Below are positions 63,430 to 64,000 of a stretch of DNA of 64,000 nt, piece by piece. Source of the stretch: Streptomyces achromogenes (GTDB taxonomy: Bacteria > Actinomycetota > Actinomycetes > Streptomycetales > Streptomycetaceae); the NCBI RefSeq assembly GCF_030816715.1, contig NZ_JAUSYH010000001.1, forward strand, positions 4,092,001-4,156,000, in the 5' to 3' direction. The position numbers were made by a program, and so were the translations under genes. A model generated the notes under the pieces. It searched no databases. It was not told the DNA's origin and worked only from the letters and a program-made list of their open reading frames with translations. Every line of letters begins with the position of its first letter. The first letter of the stretch is position 1.

Positions 63430-63684
63430 TCACCCTCCTGCGAACGGCGGGAGCACCTCGACCGTGCCGCCGTCGGCCAGCCGTACCGTCTCATGTTCGC
63501 GGGTGCCCACGGGGTCACCGTCGACGAGGAACGAGCATCGCTGCAGGACACGCACGAGTTCGCCGGGGTGTCGCTCGCGTACGGCGTCGAGCGCCTCGGC
63601 GAGCGTGACCGCTTCGTGCGGCTCCTCGGCGATGCCGGCCGCGGCCTTCGCGGCGGCCCAGTAGCGCACCGTGACCTGGGGCAT
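63430..63684 (-). CDS. MoaD/ThiS family sulfur-carrier-like protein
   Basis: 84 residues, ubiquitin-like beta-grasp fold ending in the essential Gly-Gly (VLPPFAGG). Such proteins carry sulfur as a C-terminal thiocarboxylate for molybdopterin or thiamine. Starts MPQVTVRYWAAAKAAAG, typical of MoaD. Here no moaE is adjacent; with the rhodanese group 3 kb away it may serve another sulfur transfer. ATG 63684. Confidence 0.88.
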   Translation of the reverse strand: MPQVTVRYWAAAKAAAGIAEEPHEAVTLAEALDAVRERHPGELVRVLQRCSFLVDGDPVGTREHETVRLADGGTVEVLPPFAGG

Positions 63685-63720
63685 GGGTTCCTCAATCGAT
63701 CGGCTGTGTACACGGTCAGG

Positions 63721-64000
63721 CTAGCCCGCCCGGGCGACCGCCCAGTCCCCGATGCGGGTCAGCAGGCCGTCGCCGGCCGCGTGCTCGGCGTGGCCCATGC
63801 CGTGCTCCAGCCAGAGTTCGCCGTGCCCGGCGGCGGCCTCCGCCAGCATCCGGGGGTGGTCCAGCGGGAAGTAGCCGTCCCGGTCTCCGTGCACGATCAG
63901 CAGCGGTGTGGGGGCGATCCTCGGGACCGCCTGCACCGGGGACAGCGGGACCGGGTCCCATTCGCGGCGGTGGATGCGGGTGCGGAAGCCGTAGCGGCCG
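63721..64000 (-). CDS. Alpha/beta hydrolase, 3' end only
   Basis: Partial gene running off the right edge of the window. The visible 92 codons hold the end of an alpha/beta hydrolase: VHGDRDGYFPLDHPRMLAEA (the catalytic Asp region) and LEHGMGHAEHA (catalytic His). The nucleophile is outside the window. Upstream codons before 63936 are also in frame (RYGFRTRIHRREWDPVPLS), so the gene extends further. Confidence 0.8.
   Translation of the reverse strand, partial: GRYGFRTRIHRREWDPVPLSPVQAVPRIAPTPLLIVHGDRDGYFPLDHPRMLAEAAAGHGELWLEHGMGHAEHAAGDGLLTRIGDWAVARAG

Overview
The window is very high in G+C, uses GTG starts often, and carries a gene order typical of a Streptomyces chromosome core: phoU/phoRP, mshA, gpmA, a devA/devE-type regulator pair, rsiG, dtd, ygfZ, nur, and a Cys-leader/rhodanese/DUF1416 group. 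The order matches what I recall of the S. coelicolor SCO4231 to SCO4163 segment. The main exception is an accessory block at about 6.2-26.6 kb. The species cannot be named from the sequence alone.

Layout. 0.5-5.1 kb: a lipoprotein gene converges on phoP-phoR; the divergent phoU shares an intergenic region with PHO-box-like 11-nt repeats and is followed by a small cysteine-tailed protein and a DUF4242 (SCO4226-like) protein. 5.1-9.3 kb: a DUF4232 lipoprotein, an FAD aromatic-hydroxylase-like enzyme interrupted by a hexanucleotide repeat, a protein built of 17-residue repeats, and a RibD-like reductase. 9.6-24.4 kb: a nine-gene NRPS operon on the minus strand in which every gene junction overlaps by 1 or 4 nt. 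In transcription order it reads NRPS (A-PCP-C-A-PCP-TE), MbtH, MFS exporter, type II thioesterase with a Cys nucleophile, stand-alone A-PCP, P450, stand-alone PCP-C, ATP-grasp ligase, and a second type II thioesterase. Upstream on the plus strand lie a 43-residue peptide gene with a signal sequence and an XRE-TPR regulator. Short ACTTGCCA elements sit in the promoter of the NRPS operon and in that of the regulator. A broken ISL3-type transposase (26.2-26.5 kb) marks the edge between this block and conserved gpmA.

26.7-41 kb: gpmA, an MFS transporter, a DUF2000 protein, an AraC regulator, YbjN and mshA, a methyltransferase, an NlpC/P60 hydrolase, a receiver-PP2C phosphatase, an HbhA-like protein with its XRE neighbour and a perfect 20-bp palindrome, then a TetX-like monooxygenase divergent from a TetR regulator. 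41-50.6 kb: a HelD/UvrD-type helicase, a TetR regulator, a tandem double phosphotransferase, and three paralogous DevA-like GntR regulators, two of which are divergent from related two-helix membrane miniproteins; a HAD phosphatase is coupled to devA. 51-64 kb: an Eis-like acetyltransferase, RsiG (c-di-GMP-dependent anti-sigma-WhiG), dtd, ygfZ, nur, a nitrobindin-like protein, a three-gene operon of single-pass membrane proteins, sulfur genes behind a Cys-containing leader peptide, a DUF2993 protein, a large membrane protein, a MoaD-like protein and a partial hydrolase.

The most likely undescribed system is the peptide/TPR-regulator/NRPS locus: a candidate secreted signal and its receptor placed to control an NRPS pathway whose enzyme set I do not recognise from any described product.
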